DNA of 64,000 bases, taken from assembly GCF_014905175.1 (NCBI RefSeq), contig NC_057789.1:25106555-25170554 (forward strand), read 5' to 3'. The position numbers and the translations under genes were made by a program. Source of the stretch: Aphidius gifuensis (taxonomy: Eukaryota; Arthropoda; Insecta; Hymenoptera; Braconidae). Below the pieces are notes generated by a model. It did no database searches. It had not been told where the DNA came from and was given only the letters and a program-made list of their open reading frames with translations. Shown here in pieces: positions 1 to 11,603 of this stretch (the first letter of the stretch is position 1; each line of letters starts with the position of its first letter).

Positions 1-222
1 TACTGATGCTAATTTACAACGTAATTGTTTTTCACCAGGTAAATAACCAGTAACATCACCACCTCTAATATCATTAATAGGCACCACACAATTCAAATTT
101 TTAAATATATTTGAATTAAAGCGTACTCCTTGTCCACCCAACATATCTGATTTTTGTTGTAATAAATCAACACAACCACTATCATCTTTTTCAGCTTCAG
201 GACTAGGTTCTATTTCAGTCAT
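1..222 (-). CDS. N-terminal part of an unrecognised protein, runs off the left edge
   Basis: An open frame of 74 codons starts at the ATG at 222-220 and is still open at base 1. The peptide begins MTEIEPSPEAEKDD, is acidic for its first 15 residues, and then contains the segments LLQQKSDMLGG and VPINDIRGGDVTGY. I do not recognise the family. An acceptor-like TTTTAG lies about 50 bases upstream, so the start codon may sit in a second exon after a short leader. The FLYWCH gene on the same strand stops 91 bases upstream, so this is probably the next gene and not its continuation, but alternative splicing between the two is possible. Confidence 0.45.
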   Translation of the reverse strand, partial: MTEIEPSPEAEKDDSGCVDLLQQKSDMLGGQGVRFNSNIFKNLNCVVPINDIRGGDVTGYLPGEKQLRCKLASV

Positions 223-312
223 TTTTAATACTTCCTTCCCTCTGTCTGTTTTATTTATATTCTAAAATTAAATGAAACACATTAATTATTAAATATACAC
301 AGCTTTATTAGT

Positions 313-861
313 TTATTTATTTTCTAAACTCACTGCATCAATATCAGCTGGTCTTTTTTTACTCTTTTCTTCTTCTTCTGTTATACCGTTCACCACACCA
401 TTTGTATGAGGCTTAGCAAGTTCATGTTGACTTGTGTCTTTTTCTTCTGTTAACAAAACCTTTAAATATAAAATCACATTGTCATTATTATTTTAATTAC
501 AAAATATTTGTTGTTAAAATACAGCAGAAGAAATCTCATCTGCATTTACCTGGAAAAACTCTCCAGTAGGTTGAAGTTTCGAAGGATAAACTGTTGGATC
601 TTCATCAACTTTTCGTTTTAATGAGTTATTTAATTTTTCTCTTTCTAATTTTTTTTTATCTATCACATGATTATGAGATATATTACTTTCAACTATAACA
701 TTTTGAGAATTTAATTTAAGATAACATCTACAATTACGCTGTGTACAAACCCAACGTTGCAAATTATTTGCTAATTTTTTGTGCCATCCAAATTTTAGAC
801 CTCTAACAACAAGCAACGGTCTACCTTTTTCACTCAGCATTTTTTCATAAGTAAGAGACAT
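313..861 (-). CDS. FLYWCH-type zinc-finger protein, 152 aa, two exons
   Basis: Exons are 861-550 and 459-313, joined in phase 0 across a 90-base intron. Exon 1 contains a FLYWCH-like zinc finger at residues about 10-65: a GRPLLVVRGLKF start, then VCTQRNCRCYL with the cysteines, then HNH as the closing histidine pair. FLYWCH domains bind DNA or mediate protein contacts and occur in mod(mdg4)-type and many transposase-derived insect proteins. The tail is charged and Lys/Glu-rich. I chose ATG 861 because the FLYWCH domain follows within ten residues; the frame is open further upstream to 1035 but that part is hydrophobic and not domain-like. The domain is moderately sure; no orthologue is named. 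Confidence 0.65.
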
Positions 862-2506
862 CCTTAAGATGTAAATAAATAAATAAAAATAATCAAAACA
901 ATAAACACGAGGTAGTAAACACTCGTTGTAAATAGTAAACAAACATTCACGAATGAATGACAGATGTAATTTGACACAAGCATGCGCAGTGAGCTCAATA
1001 AAAACGGAGTAATTTCTCCGGCAATCGATCAACAACGGAGAAATAAATTAATATAAAAATCAAATGAAAATTAAAAATAATCCTGTCTTCTATCGGGTCT
1101 CTTAATTAAAAAAAAATTAATATATTTAAACAATATTTTTTTTAATTCAACAATATATTATTTTTTCCTTCTTTTTAACATTTTTTTTTTTATTTGTTTT
1201 TCATTTATTCACATTTTTGTAGACTCCAATCAATTTACGTATATACATACATAATTAAAAATAATCTTTTATTTAAACAAAAAAAATAAAAATAATTATT
1301 TATCTATTATTAATTATTAGCTGTTAATTAGCGACGAAAAATAGTAAATATTTCATCAAGAAGCACACAAATTTTCTCATCATTCAAAATTATTTATTAT
1401 CAATATTAAATAATAATAATTTTTAAAAAATAATAATGGAAGAATTAATAAATAATAAGTTAATAATTTTTTTATATAAATAAATTTTTTTTTTGTTATT
1501 ATTTAGTTTAAATTGTGACGATTTGTGTGGCTTTAATTTGTCAATTTGATATTTAAAATTTTACATTATTTATAGAAAAAAAAAAATTGATAAATTCATT
1601 TAGTTTATTTATTAAATAATTTATTTTTCTTTTATTTTCAATGTACTTTCCACAGTGTAATCATTTTTTAAGTTAAATAACTTTTTTATTTGTATTTTTT
1701 TAAATTAAATTTTCAATTTATTTTATCTACTGACAGCAAAAGCAAACAAACATTAATTTACATTTTTCATAATCAATAATTTAATGCAATATTAAAAAAA
1801 AAAAAGTTACTTTTTGGCGTATTTTTATTAATAAAATAATCATTTATTTAAATTTTTATTTGGTTTCGCAATTTAATTTTTTACACTGGTAGCAGATTTC
1901 ACTTTTAAAAAAATTAATTTTTTTCATATTCAAGTCTAATTAATTATGGAAAACTCGATAATTATTTTATTTCAAAAGAAACTTTCAAAAAAAAACTATC
2001 AACTAATTAGTGAAAAAAAAAAAGCTATTGTTTTTTAATTTAATAAATGTAAATGACAAAGTTTAACTATTTTTTTTCATGATTTTCGTTTGTTACTTAA
2101 ATTATTTTAAGACTGAATTTAAAAAATAATAAACCAACTTGTAATTAATACAAAATGACAAGAAGCTACTTGTCAAAATGACCTTTAAATTAAAAAAAAA
2201 ATAACAATAAAAAAGTTGGCAGTGAAATAAATGCTAATTACGATTTAAAAAAAAAAAATATATAAATTCATTAGCTAGAGATTCGTCAACTAAAAATTAA
2301 CAATATTAATAAAAATAAATAAATAAAATTTATCATATAATGCTCATAGAGCGTCGATATCTTTTTCTGGTATTATTTGATACAGAATTATGACCAGATA
2401 TTGGTAATGGTGGTGGTGAAGGTGGTGTAACTGGTGTTACTGGTGTAACAGCAGGTGTTGTTGTTAATAATGTTTCAGCTGATGAAGCTGAAGAGGGGGG
2501 CCTGAG
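862..2506. other. Intergenic, very AT-rich; nothing coding seen
   Basis: This stretch is mostly A/T homopolymer and short palindromes. Positions 862-1030 are the likely promoter and leader of the FLYWCH gene. Positions 2340-2506 are the 3' UTR of diablo on the minus strand and are less AT-rich, with GGT/GTT-type triplets that would continue the kelch gene if its TAG at 2509-2507 were bypassed. I see no RNA gene or mobile element here. Confidence 0.5.
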
Positions 2507-4391
2507 CTACCAAATATAGTTTTCAGTTTGTGGTGCCCTCATTACACCAACACCACCACCAAGTCTTCTATAATTCATACAACCACATAATCTCCATTGA
2601 TTTTGTTCAGGATCATAAACTTCAATTGTTTTTAAATATGCAGTACCATCAAAACCACCAACAGCATATAATTGTCCATTAACAACAGCAAGACCAACCT
2701 TTATATCAAAAAAAAAATATAAATATATGATAAAATTGTATAAATGATTGTTTGATTGTTTTATTTACCCCACTTCTTCTTGATGTCATTGCAACAATTG
2801 GACTCCATGTATTTGTATGTGGATTGTAACGCTCAGCACTTGATAATTCCATACAATCATCTCTACCACCAACAGCATAAATAAGATTATTAAATACAGC
2901 ACAGCCTAAATGTTTTCTTCTTGTTGACATTGGTGATACTTGTGACCATTTATTTTGTCTTGGATCATATCTTTCAACTGTATTTAATGGTGATTGTCCA
3001 TCAGAACCACCAATAGCATATAAATAACCACCAAGTACAGCAACAGCAACACCAAGTCTTCTTGTTGTCATTGGTGATACTTTTGACCATTTATTCTCTT
3101 TTGGATCATATCTTTCAACATGATTTAAACACTGTACACCATCTTGTCCACCAACAGCATATAAAAAACCATCAAGTACAGCAACACCAACACTTGTACG
3201 ACATGATGTTGTTGGTGCAACATCACATGACCATTGATTTGTTTGTGGATCATATCTTTCAATACTATTTAAATAACTTTGTCCATCATGTCCACCAACA
3301 GCATATAATAAATCATTTAATACAGCAACACCAACACCACATCTTCTTTTACTCATTGGTGCAACCATTTTCCAATCAGCCGTATTTGGATCAAAACGTT
3401 CAACAGATGCTATTGCATCACCAGAACACCAACCACCAACAGCAAATAATACTTCACCTCTTCTTGTTGGTTTACGTGGTCTTGTTCTTGGTCCTTGCAT
3501 TAATGGTCTTTCTTGAGGTAACAATAAATAATTTAGCTTTATCAACTAAATCACGATATGCATCATCTGATCTAACAAGTAAATCAGAACCAACAGTACC
3601 AACTAAAAATTTTGGTGATAATAATGGCAAACGTACGTAACGTAATACTTGTGATAAATTTTGACGTCTTTCACTAACATTATATTTAACCCAATTCATA
3701 ACTGAACTAAACACCTGTTCTTCTGTTCTAACATTTAATTCATCAGATGATATTATATCAACAAGTTGTCCAACTGGTAATAATAAAAATTCTTCACTTT
3801 CCATAACTTCTTGAAAATTATGTTGTGTAAATTTATCAGCAATACGTAATAATTCACGACATGAATGTGTATCAGCAAATGCACGTATACCCAAACAATT
3901 TGATGGATCAAGTTGGCGTTTTAAAAATTCACAGCATATATCTTGTATTTCAGCAAGTTGTAGTAAACATGCAGCTGGTAATAATGTTTGTACATTAGCT
4001 TCTTCAACAATAATATGTGATGTATAACAAAAATCAATCAACAGTTCCATTGCTATTTCATCAATATCACGTATTGTAACTTCTGTTTGACGTGATTCAG
4101 CAAGTTCACCAGTAAACATTGCTCTAAAAAAATTAACAAAATTTTAACATTAATTAATATCATCTTATTTATCAATTACAATATGATGATTCATTACCTA
4201 AAATATGGACTACATGCTGATAGAATAACACGATGTGCAAATATTTTTCTTGTTCCAACATTAAGTACAACATCACAAAGTTCACGATGACGTCTCAGTA
4301 CATTTAATTCAGTGAGGGTTGCACGAGGATGCTTCTCGGATGTATGACTTAAGCGTGCCGGTGATGGTGCTCGTTCAACCATTTCACCCAT
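2507..4391 (-). CDS. dbo: Kelch-like protein diablo (KLHL20 orthologue), ~580 aa, with a frame break
   Basis: Exons are 4391-4198, 4123-2769 and 2698-2507. The protein is a Cullin-3 adaptor of the KLHL20 type. Exon 1 and the start of exon 2 hold the BTB domain (VVLNVGTRKIFAHRVILSAC, then MFTGEL), exon 2 continues through the BACK domain, and six kelch repeats follow, most carrying YAVGG or YAIGG, ending RRLGGGVGV and ENYIW. The start at MGEMVERAPSPARL is chosen because diablo proteins begin this way; the frame stays open upstream to 4511 through GC-rich sequence. At 3532-3534 the run AAA sits where the family motif DKAKNYLLLPQERPL needs two more bases, so the frame shifts inside the BACK-kelch linker. 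Everything on both sides is highly conserved. Confidence 0.92.
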
Positions 4392-5722
4392 CCTCGTATT
4401 TGAGGATGCTTGGGCAGCAGTGCTACCCGAGGCTCCTCGGCTCCCCCCAGCTAGCTGAAGGCGCAGCGGGGGTGACGCCCAACCCCACACCGAGTCTATC
4501 TGCAACACCATTCACCAGGACTACTTATTTTTCAATAATTCACCAATCTTTTTTTTTTTTTTTCATTCATTAATAATTCATACAATTATTCCTTTTTTTT
4601 TTTTAACAAAAAAAAAAAACAAAACAAATGTTTTTTTTTTTTTGGGTTCTTTCTTGCCTGTTGATTATTTCAGCTAACCTGTGACTGATTTATAAAATTA
4701 TCATTAAATTATCATTAATGGTATATTTTAAAAATATAAAAATTAAATTTGCAATTTATTGAGCACCAGGTGTATCAATTGAATTTTTTTTCTAATTTTA
4801 TTTTTGACTTTTAATTATGGAGTAATTTAAAATATTTAAAAAAAATTATAAAATATTAGCTTATTTATTTGTTTATTAATTTTTTATTAATTATCTATGT
4901 ACTGATTAGATTAATTAGTTAAATTAGATGAAATTGTTATAAATAAACATTTACCTTTAATGATTTTTTATACCAGTAGGAAAAAAATTTAGGCACCTTT
5001 AAAATTTTATTAACGTTGTTGTTATTTTAATTATTATTGCTGTTGTTTATTTATTAATTGTTTATTTGTTTACAAAACATTATTTAATTATTATTTTTGC
5101 CTAAAAATAAAAATTGTAGGTATAATAATATTCAGCTCCGATCAAGTTGCTGTGTTTTTTTTTTCTTTTTTCTTTATTGTTGTTTTTGTTTTATTAATAT
5201 ATTTTTTTTTATTCTACAAGGTTGTTTATTTATATTTTTAGCTATATACACACTTCATAAGATGAACACAAAATGGAGAAATCCTTATGCTTGGTTGCAC
5301 GTAAAAAAATTAATTTATTAACTAGAGATGAACAAAACATTCAAGATATGTCATTTTGACAATTATTATTGTTGTTAGTGTACACAGTGTACACATATTT
5401 TTTTATTATTATTTTTTTTTTTTTGCATTAACTGACAATCTGACATTAACTGATTGACAAATCGACTAATCGAAATATCGAATCGAATTACATCCGCCAT
5501 GTTTATTGTTGATAATACAGAAACCTGTTTAAGTGTCAAAAAAAAATAAAAAAAAATTGACACAACAAACAGATAAAATATAAGGTTATTAATCCAATTA
5601 TTGTGTCAACAATTGTTTTATTGTTAAAATAAATAAAAACAATAAAATTTAAATATAAAAATCCAGTAGTTTGTTAATACGAATGTTTTTTTGATCAATA
5701 ATAATAAAAATAATATTTAAAA
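4392..5722. other. Shared upstream region of diablo and NF-YB
   Basis: The two genes diverge from this region. Positions 4392-4511 are GC-rich and remain open in the diablo frame, so they are its 5' UTR or an N-terminal extension. The rest is A/T-rich with long T runs. A less AT-rich patch at 5440-5500, with CCGCCATGTT at 5496-5505, may mark a core promoter. No further gene is seen. Confidence 0.4.
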
Positions 5723-6441
5723 ATGGAAAATAGTGGTGAAAGTGGTGATGATGTACCTCAGGGTAATTTTTTTCAAGCATCTGGTGTATCAAATAATTAT
5801 ATTGGTGTTCATTCAGATGATTTAGAAGGTAAATAATTGAGTTTTTTAATAAATAATATAAATTGAGCAATGAAAATTGAAAATTGTTTGATTGAAAAAT
5901 AGATGATCCAGAAAATACTGATGATTCAAATCATGGTGGTAGTGATCCATTACATTCTGGTGGACATGGTGGTTCAACATTACGTGAACAAGATCGTTTT
6001 TTACCAATAGCAAATGTTGCTAAAATAATGAAACGTGCAATACCAGATTCTGGTAAAATAGCTAAAGATGCACGTGAATGTGTACAAGAATGTGTTTCTG
6101 AATTTATATCATTTATAACATCTGAAGCAAGTGATCGTTGTCATATGGAAAAACGTAAAACAATTAATGGTGAAGATATATTATTTGCAATGACAACACT
6201 TGGTTTTGATAATTATGTTGAACCACTTAAAGTTTATTTACAAAAATACAGAGAAGCAACAAAAGGTGACAATCCAATTGCTGTTGGACAAACTGGTAAT
6301 GGAATTAAAACAGATACAACAAATCCAATTTATGAAGAACAATTATATACAATATCAACAGCAAATAATGCATCAACTTCAGATACACCAGTTATTTATA
6401 GTTATTCAACTGGTGATCAGATGCAATTTCAATTATCCTGA
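5723..6441 (+). CDS. Nf-YB: Nuclear transcription factor Y subunit beta, 214 aa, two exons
   Basis: Exons are 5723-5828 and 5903-6441, joined in phase 1 across a 74-base intron. The protein is the histone-fold subunit that pairs with NF-YC and, with NF-YA, binds CCAAT boxes. The histone-fold core lies at about residues 65-155: LREQDRFLPIANVAKIMK, then AKDARECVQECVSEFISFIT, then KRKTINGEDILFAM and FDNYVEPLKVYLQKYREA. The N-terminus is acidic and Gly/Ser-rich; the C-terminus is Thr/Gln-rich and ends MQFQLS. Both splice sites are canonical. The gene diverges from diablo. Confidence 0.96.
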
Positions 6442-7128
6442 TCATTGAAATTTCAAATGACCTATTGTCATTCATTTTTTGTCTCGAATAATAATTTAAA
6501 ATCAATTTTCTTTTTTTTTTTTGTTTTTTATTAAGTCTATAATTAATTAATTATAATTAAACGATAGTCTGTTTTTTTTTGTTCTTTTTTTTAATACCTA
6601 AAAATTACAAATTAATTATTTAAAAAAACATTTCCAAATTATTTAATTTAAATTTTCCTTTTATTTATTTTTATGCTCCAAGGCATAATTAATAATTTAT
6701 CAATTAAATTTTTATTTTTTTTCATTTTGTTTCTATTTTTATTTTTTTTCACAGGTTTCAAATAATTTGGTCATACATACAAAGGAAAAATTAGACGAGC
6801 CTTTATTGTAATATCATCCAAGCACCAATAAACTATTTTATAATTTTTTTTTTTTTTTTTTTTAAATTATTATTACACTGTTTTATATATATATATATTT
6901 TTAAAATTTATATTATTTACCAATTATTCATTATTATTATTTTTGATAATCAACAAGTTTTAATTTTAAAGAACAATGAAAAAAAAATTAAAACAAAAAT
7001 TAATAATTTCGAAAACCGGCAGTAGTTAATTTTTTTTTTTTTTTTATCGACATTGTGTCGTACATAATAAATAAATAAATAAAGATAAATAATTAAAAAT
7101 AAATTAAAAAATAATGATGAATAATTTA
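6442..7128. other. 3' UTR of NF-YB and convergent intergenic region
   Basis: The next gene is convergent. A polyadenylation signal AATAAA lies at about 6826-6831, in CACCAATAAACTATT, followed by a long T run. No coding sequence is seen. A (TA)n run lies near 6886-6900. Confidence 0.5.
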
Positions 7129-8359
7129 TCACTCTGGTAATTGTGAAGGTGACAATAGTAATTCATGTCCCTTTGTTGATTTATTTTTATTTGTTGTTGA
7201 TGATGATGATGAAGATGATGGTATTGCCAAATTAATTGGTATTTTATTACAGCTAGTTGTTTCTTTAATTGTTTTAATAGCTGTTGATGTCATAATTTGT
7301 TGTGTTGATTTTGGTAATAATGTCGTTGTTGTTTTTGATGAGCTATTATGTTCATCAATATTTTTAACTTTATCTTTATCAACAATAACAACACGACATG
7401 GTGTCCATCGACAATCTACACAACAACGACATAAACATAAACAAAGTAATACACGTAATAAACAACATAATAAACCAGCACAAACAAGTGTTGGTCCAAC
7501 AAGACGTAATTCTGGACTTAAAAATCCTTTTTCACCAGTTCCAACAAATGATATTACAAGTCCAAGTGCTGTTGTTCCAACTGTTAATATAAAAGCACAA
7601 TTAATTTTTTATTATAAAAAAATGATTTAATAAATTTATAATTAACAACATACGTCCAGCATATAAAACAGTATTAACAGCAGCATTAACTTCACCTCTT
7701 CTACGATTTGTAAAATTACTACTTGCTTCTTCATCTTCATCACTGCTACCATAACAATAACTTGCATCACGTATCTGACAAATATGTGAAATAGAAAAAA
7801 TCTTTTTTTTTTAAATTTATTTAAATATTAATATTATATTTGTTGATAAAAAATATTAACTACCCTGTTACGTTTCATCCAACGTCTGTGTGCTTCACAT
7901 TGTTTTGTTTTATATCCATCACGGGAACTTTGAGGTGATGCCGGAGACAAGGGAAGCGGTGAAGGTCTGCTACAAGTTTGCCATGCCGCTTTCCCTGGTC
8001 CCTGGCCACCGCCACACTGTAATTATTTTACAACAAAATAAATTACATTATTATTTAATTAAAAAATTTCTTTTTTTTTAAATTAAATTATAATTTATTT
8101 TGCATTAATTGTTGATGTCAAGTTATATATGGTTTTTTAATTTGTCATTTGTTTTTTGTTAATTTATGATGAACCCCTTTTTTTTAATTTTTTTATTATT
8201 ACTCACCCCATGAATGTATGACCTGGGGGGATAACGTGGCAATGGTGGTATTAGTCTTGTAGCCAAATTTGATGGCAATTCTCTAAAATTCACCGTTTTA
8301 CCACCCCTAACACGTTTTTTTTCTCTCCTAATTAATAATGCCGCCTGCATTCCGCTCAT
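7129..8359 (-). CDS. Two-pass membrane protein of unknown function, 292 aa, four exons
   Basis: Exons are 8359-8207, 8016-7864, 7774-7654 and 7580-7129; all phases agree (0, 0, 1). The N-terminal 130 residues are basic and Ser/Pro-rich. Two membrane segments follow, one around LGTTALGLVISFVG and one around VGPTLVCAGLLCCLLRVLLC, the latter ending in the Cys cluster CLCRCCVDCRW. The tail is polar with Ser and Thr runs. A two-helix hairpin ahead of a GPxLxxxGLL motif recalls TMEM200/PIRT-type proteins, but I cannot assign it to a family. Exon 2 is strikingly GC-rich for this genome. The upstream exon at 9654-9139 can splice to exon 2 in the same phase and may supply another N-terminus. Confidence 0.7.
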
Positions 8360-9138
8360 TCATTTGCTTTTTAACGTTTTAAAATTATTATTTTCTTTTA
8401 TTTTATATATCAATTAATATAATAAAAGAAAATTTAACGTTTTTTTTAAATTAAATTTCATTTATTAATAACAACACATTTGTTTATATTTATCATCACA
8501 ATTATTTAATGTTGTTTGTCTTCTTCTTCATCAACACCAAACACAAACTGCTAATAATTTTTTTTTTAATTTTAATTTAAGTATATTTTTATTTTCAATT
8601 ATTTAATTAATAATTTTATTAATTTTTTTTTCCACCAGACAGCCAATTATTGTGCTTGTGAATTTGTTTGTTTATTTAAATTCTTTTTTTATTGTTATTT
8701 AATTCAATAAAAAAAAAAAGATAATGATTTTTTTTTTGTATTTTTTTTTTTTTGTACAACGTGCCTTCAAGTGCAGTGCAGGGTTGGAAATTATAGGCGA
8801 ATAGATAATCTACTGATAAAGTGATTCACAGTGGAAAGAAGATTTATTTATTATAAATATTTAATTTATATAATATGCCTAATAGAATTATTAAACCCAA
8901 TACCTATCATTATTTAGAAGAACTAATTTCTAAATTTTTAAAAAATATTTTATCATTCTCTAAAGCCCTATTGTTAAAATTAACTAATTAATTAATAATA
9001 AATAAAAAAAATTAATAGCAAATATTTTGTAGAAAAAAACAAGTTAATTGTTTTTTTAATACTGCTGTAATTTTTTTTATCAATAAATGATATTTAATTG
9101 TTATTTTAAAATATATATTTAAATATATTAATACAAAC
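8360..9138. other. Intron or promoter sequence between the two candidate first exons
   Basis: Mostly A/T runs. A less biased patch at 8755-8840 has no long open frame. If exon 9654-9139 belongs to the membrane-protein gene, this is intron containing the promoter of the shorter form. Confidence 0.35.
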
Positions 9139-9654
9139 CTGTAATTCTGATGTTGTTGGTGATGCAACTCTTAGATCAAGAAATGACGGTGGTGGAAATG
9201 GAAAATTAGATGTTTTTAATTGTAAAGATTGTGAATTTTGTGATTCAAGTGATAATGGTGGTGGTGATATTGGAAATTGTATTGGTGATACTGGTGGAAC
9301 AAGATGATTTGAATTTGTTATTATTTTATCTGGACGTTTTCTTTTGTGTTGATGTAAATGATGAAAACTATGACTTCGTTGCTTATTTTTATGTTGTTGC
9401 TGTTGCTGTTGTTGATGTTGATGTTGATGTTGATGATGATGATGATCATGTGACGAATGAAAAGCTCCAGTTGGTGCTGGTGGATGTAATTGTGCTAAAT
9501 GAGATCGTGAAAATCTATTTTGATGCTGTAATCCAGATCCAGATCCAGTTTTTTTTGCTGCTGCTGCTGATGATGCACCACCAAGTTGTTTTAATTGTAA
9601 ACGTTTTTGTTCACGTCGCTTAGCGATACTTGCACCACCTGCTGCTGCATACAT
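9139..9654 (-). CDS. Candidate alternative first exon for the two-pass membrane protein
   Basis: An open exon of exactly 172 codons begins MYAAAGGASIAKRREQKR at 9654 and ends at a good donor (CAG|GTTTGT) at 9139 in phase 0. It is basic, then His/Gln-rich (repeat at 9396-9440 on the plus strand), then Ser/Pro-rich. No convincing acceptor lies between it and 8360. It would join exon 2 of the membrane-protein gene (acceptor at 8016, phase 0) without a frame change. It could instead be part of a separate gene. A GC-richer leader with a GTGAGT donor (exon end 9842) lies just upstream and looks like its 5' UTR exon. Confidence 0.45.
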
Positions 9655-11603
9655 TTTTTTATATTTTTTTTTATTTTAAACTTCTTCAATTTAACTGGAT
9701 GATACGTTTGAAGTCCTTGATGACCTTTTATTTTATTTTTTTATTTTACTTCTTGATTGTATTATTTTTATTAATAATTATTTTTTTTTTTTTTTATATA
9801 ATTTTCTTCCCGCTTTAACGCCCCCGGGACAGGCGACTCACCGTTAAGAGTTATGCTCCTTCATTTTTCTGCAAAATTTTTTTTTAAATATACTATTTTT
9901 TTTATTAATAATTCTTCTTTATGAAATTAATTACTATTATTATTTTTTTTCCATTATTAATATAATTGATATTCTATTAATTTTTTAATATTATTAATAA
10001 TTTTTCTAGACTGTAATTTTAAGCTTTGCATTGTGCTAATAAAAAGCAACTAACAACTACTTTTTAAAAAAATTTTTAACTCTTTTTTTTTTTTCGTTCA
10101 TTTTAACAAGATGTATTTTAAATTTTAATAAAGATATTTTTATACTTCTAAAAATGCAAAAATACCTTTATCAACAAATATCAGCTGTAAATTATAATTA
10201 AAAAAAAAAAATTAAATTAACAGAAGAAAAGGCAGTATGGATTTTTGGGAATAAAAAAAATGTTAAATCAAAATTGGGACATTGATAAGGGATGATAATC
10301 GAGCCAAATATAAAATGCAGGTCAATAGGGTAAAGCAGAAAAGCCAAATAATTAAATAAAAAATAATTAATTAATTCTAAATGATATATAATTTTTTTGA
10401 AAAATTAAAAAATTGTGATTGCCGTGATTGTGCGGCACTGTTGGTATAAATTATTAATTAAAATGCCAAGTTAAAGGCTGGCTGGTGGTCCCAGTTGTCG
10501 TTAAAAATATCCAACAAAATAATTAAATAAAAAACAATATAATTCATTAATAAATTAAATTAACAAAAAAAAAAAAAAAATTAAATTGATAAAATAAAAA
10601 TTAAAGACACTGTTCTCCAGTAATTTAAATATTTTTAGTTTTTTGTTTTTTTTTGTGTTTTTTTAGTACCAGTCGTTACACACCATCTGATAAATGTTAA
10701 ACCATAGTTCTTCAAGAGGCTTCATGCTACATCATTACAATCAACAATAAAATAATTGATAATTTTTGTAATCACTTGACCATTGTCCTTGCTTGTTAAA
10801 TATCACTGTCACGCCCCTCATCCCTAATGCACCAATTGTCCTGATTGATCCAATTGACAACATTCACAATGCCTTCCATCGATACTTGAATAATTTTTAA
10901 ATTAAAACTATCAAATGGCAAATACACTACAAGTCATTTCACAATAAATAAACCTGTCATTTAGAAAATAATAAACATTTTTTTTTTTATTATTTCTAGA
11001 TATTTTTTTTACATCGCGCAAATACTGATGCGCGTTACCACAAATTTATCTTTAAATTGCATCAATAATACTTGAAAAATAAATTAAATATATAATTAAT
11101 ATATAATTATTTTTATTTAATTAATATTAAATATTAAATTGTTTATGTAATTTAAAAATGTCAAGTAATTTTTTTGGCTGAGACACTTTTTTATATCAGC
11201 ACAAGTTTATTTTCTATTTTTTTTATTTTTTGATATATTTTTTTTTTTATTTTCGCACGTTACCTTCACATAGAGACTATATTATATATGCTTCACGTTT
11301 CTCGGTCACCCTTAGCTAGGACATCCCAACCACCCACTTTCGATCCTACCTTTTTTAGTCGATATTTTCTCAACACACAAACTCATCACGAGGCTAAAAC
11401 TTTTGACCTTTTTTAATAATTATTATTCAAAGATAACAATTTTTTCTATCCATCATCAATTTTTTATTTTATAAAATTAATTAAAAATATTGATTTTAAA
11501 ATTGTTATAATAAAATACAGAATATAAATTGATTATTATAGATTATTTTTTTTTTATTTTTAAATTATGTTTATTACAAAAAAATTAATTAAAATAATAA
11601 CAA
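9655..11603. other. Upstream region with possible noncoding exons
   Basis: On the minus strand a likely 5' UTR exon ends at 9842 with GTGAGT. A second higher-complexity patch at 11264-11400 ends in AAG|GTAACG and could be another leader exon; it holds a TATATAATATA run at about 11280-11290. Positions 10240-10960 are less AT-rich than average and not open in any frame. No mobile element is recognised. Confidence 0.35.

Noticed and set aside
3062..3640. 192-codon plus-strand open frame rich in His, Gln and Leu
   Set aside because: It is the antisense shadow of diablo kelch exons, produced by the biased codon use.
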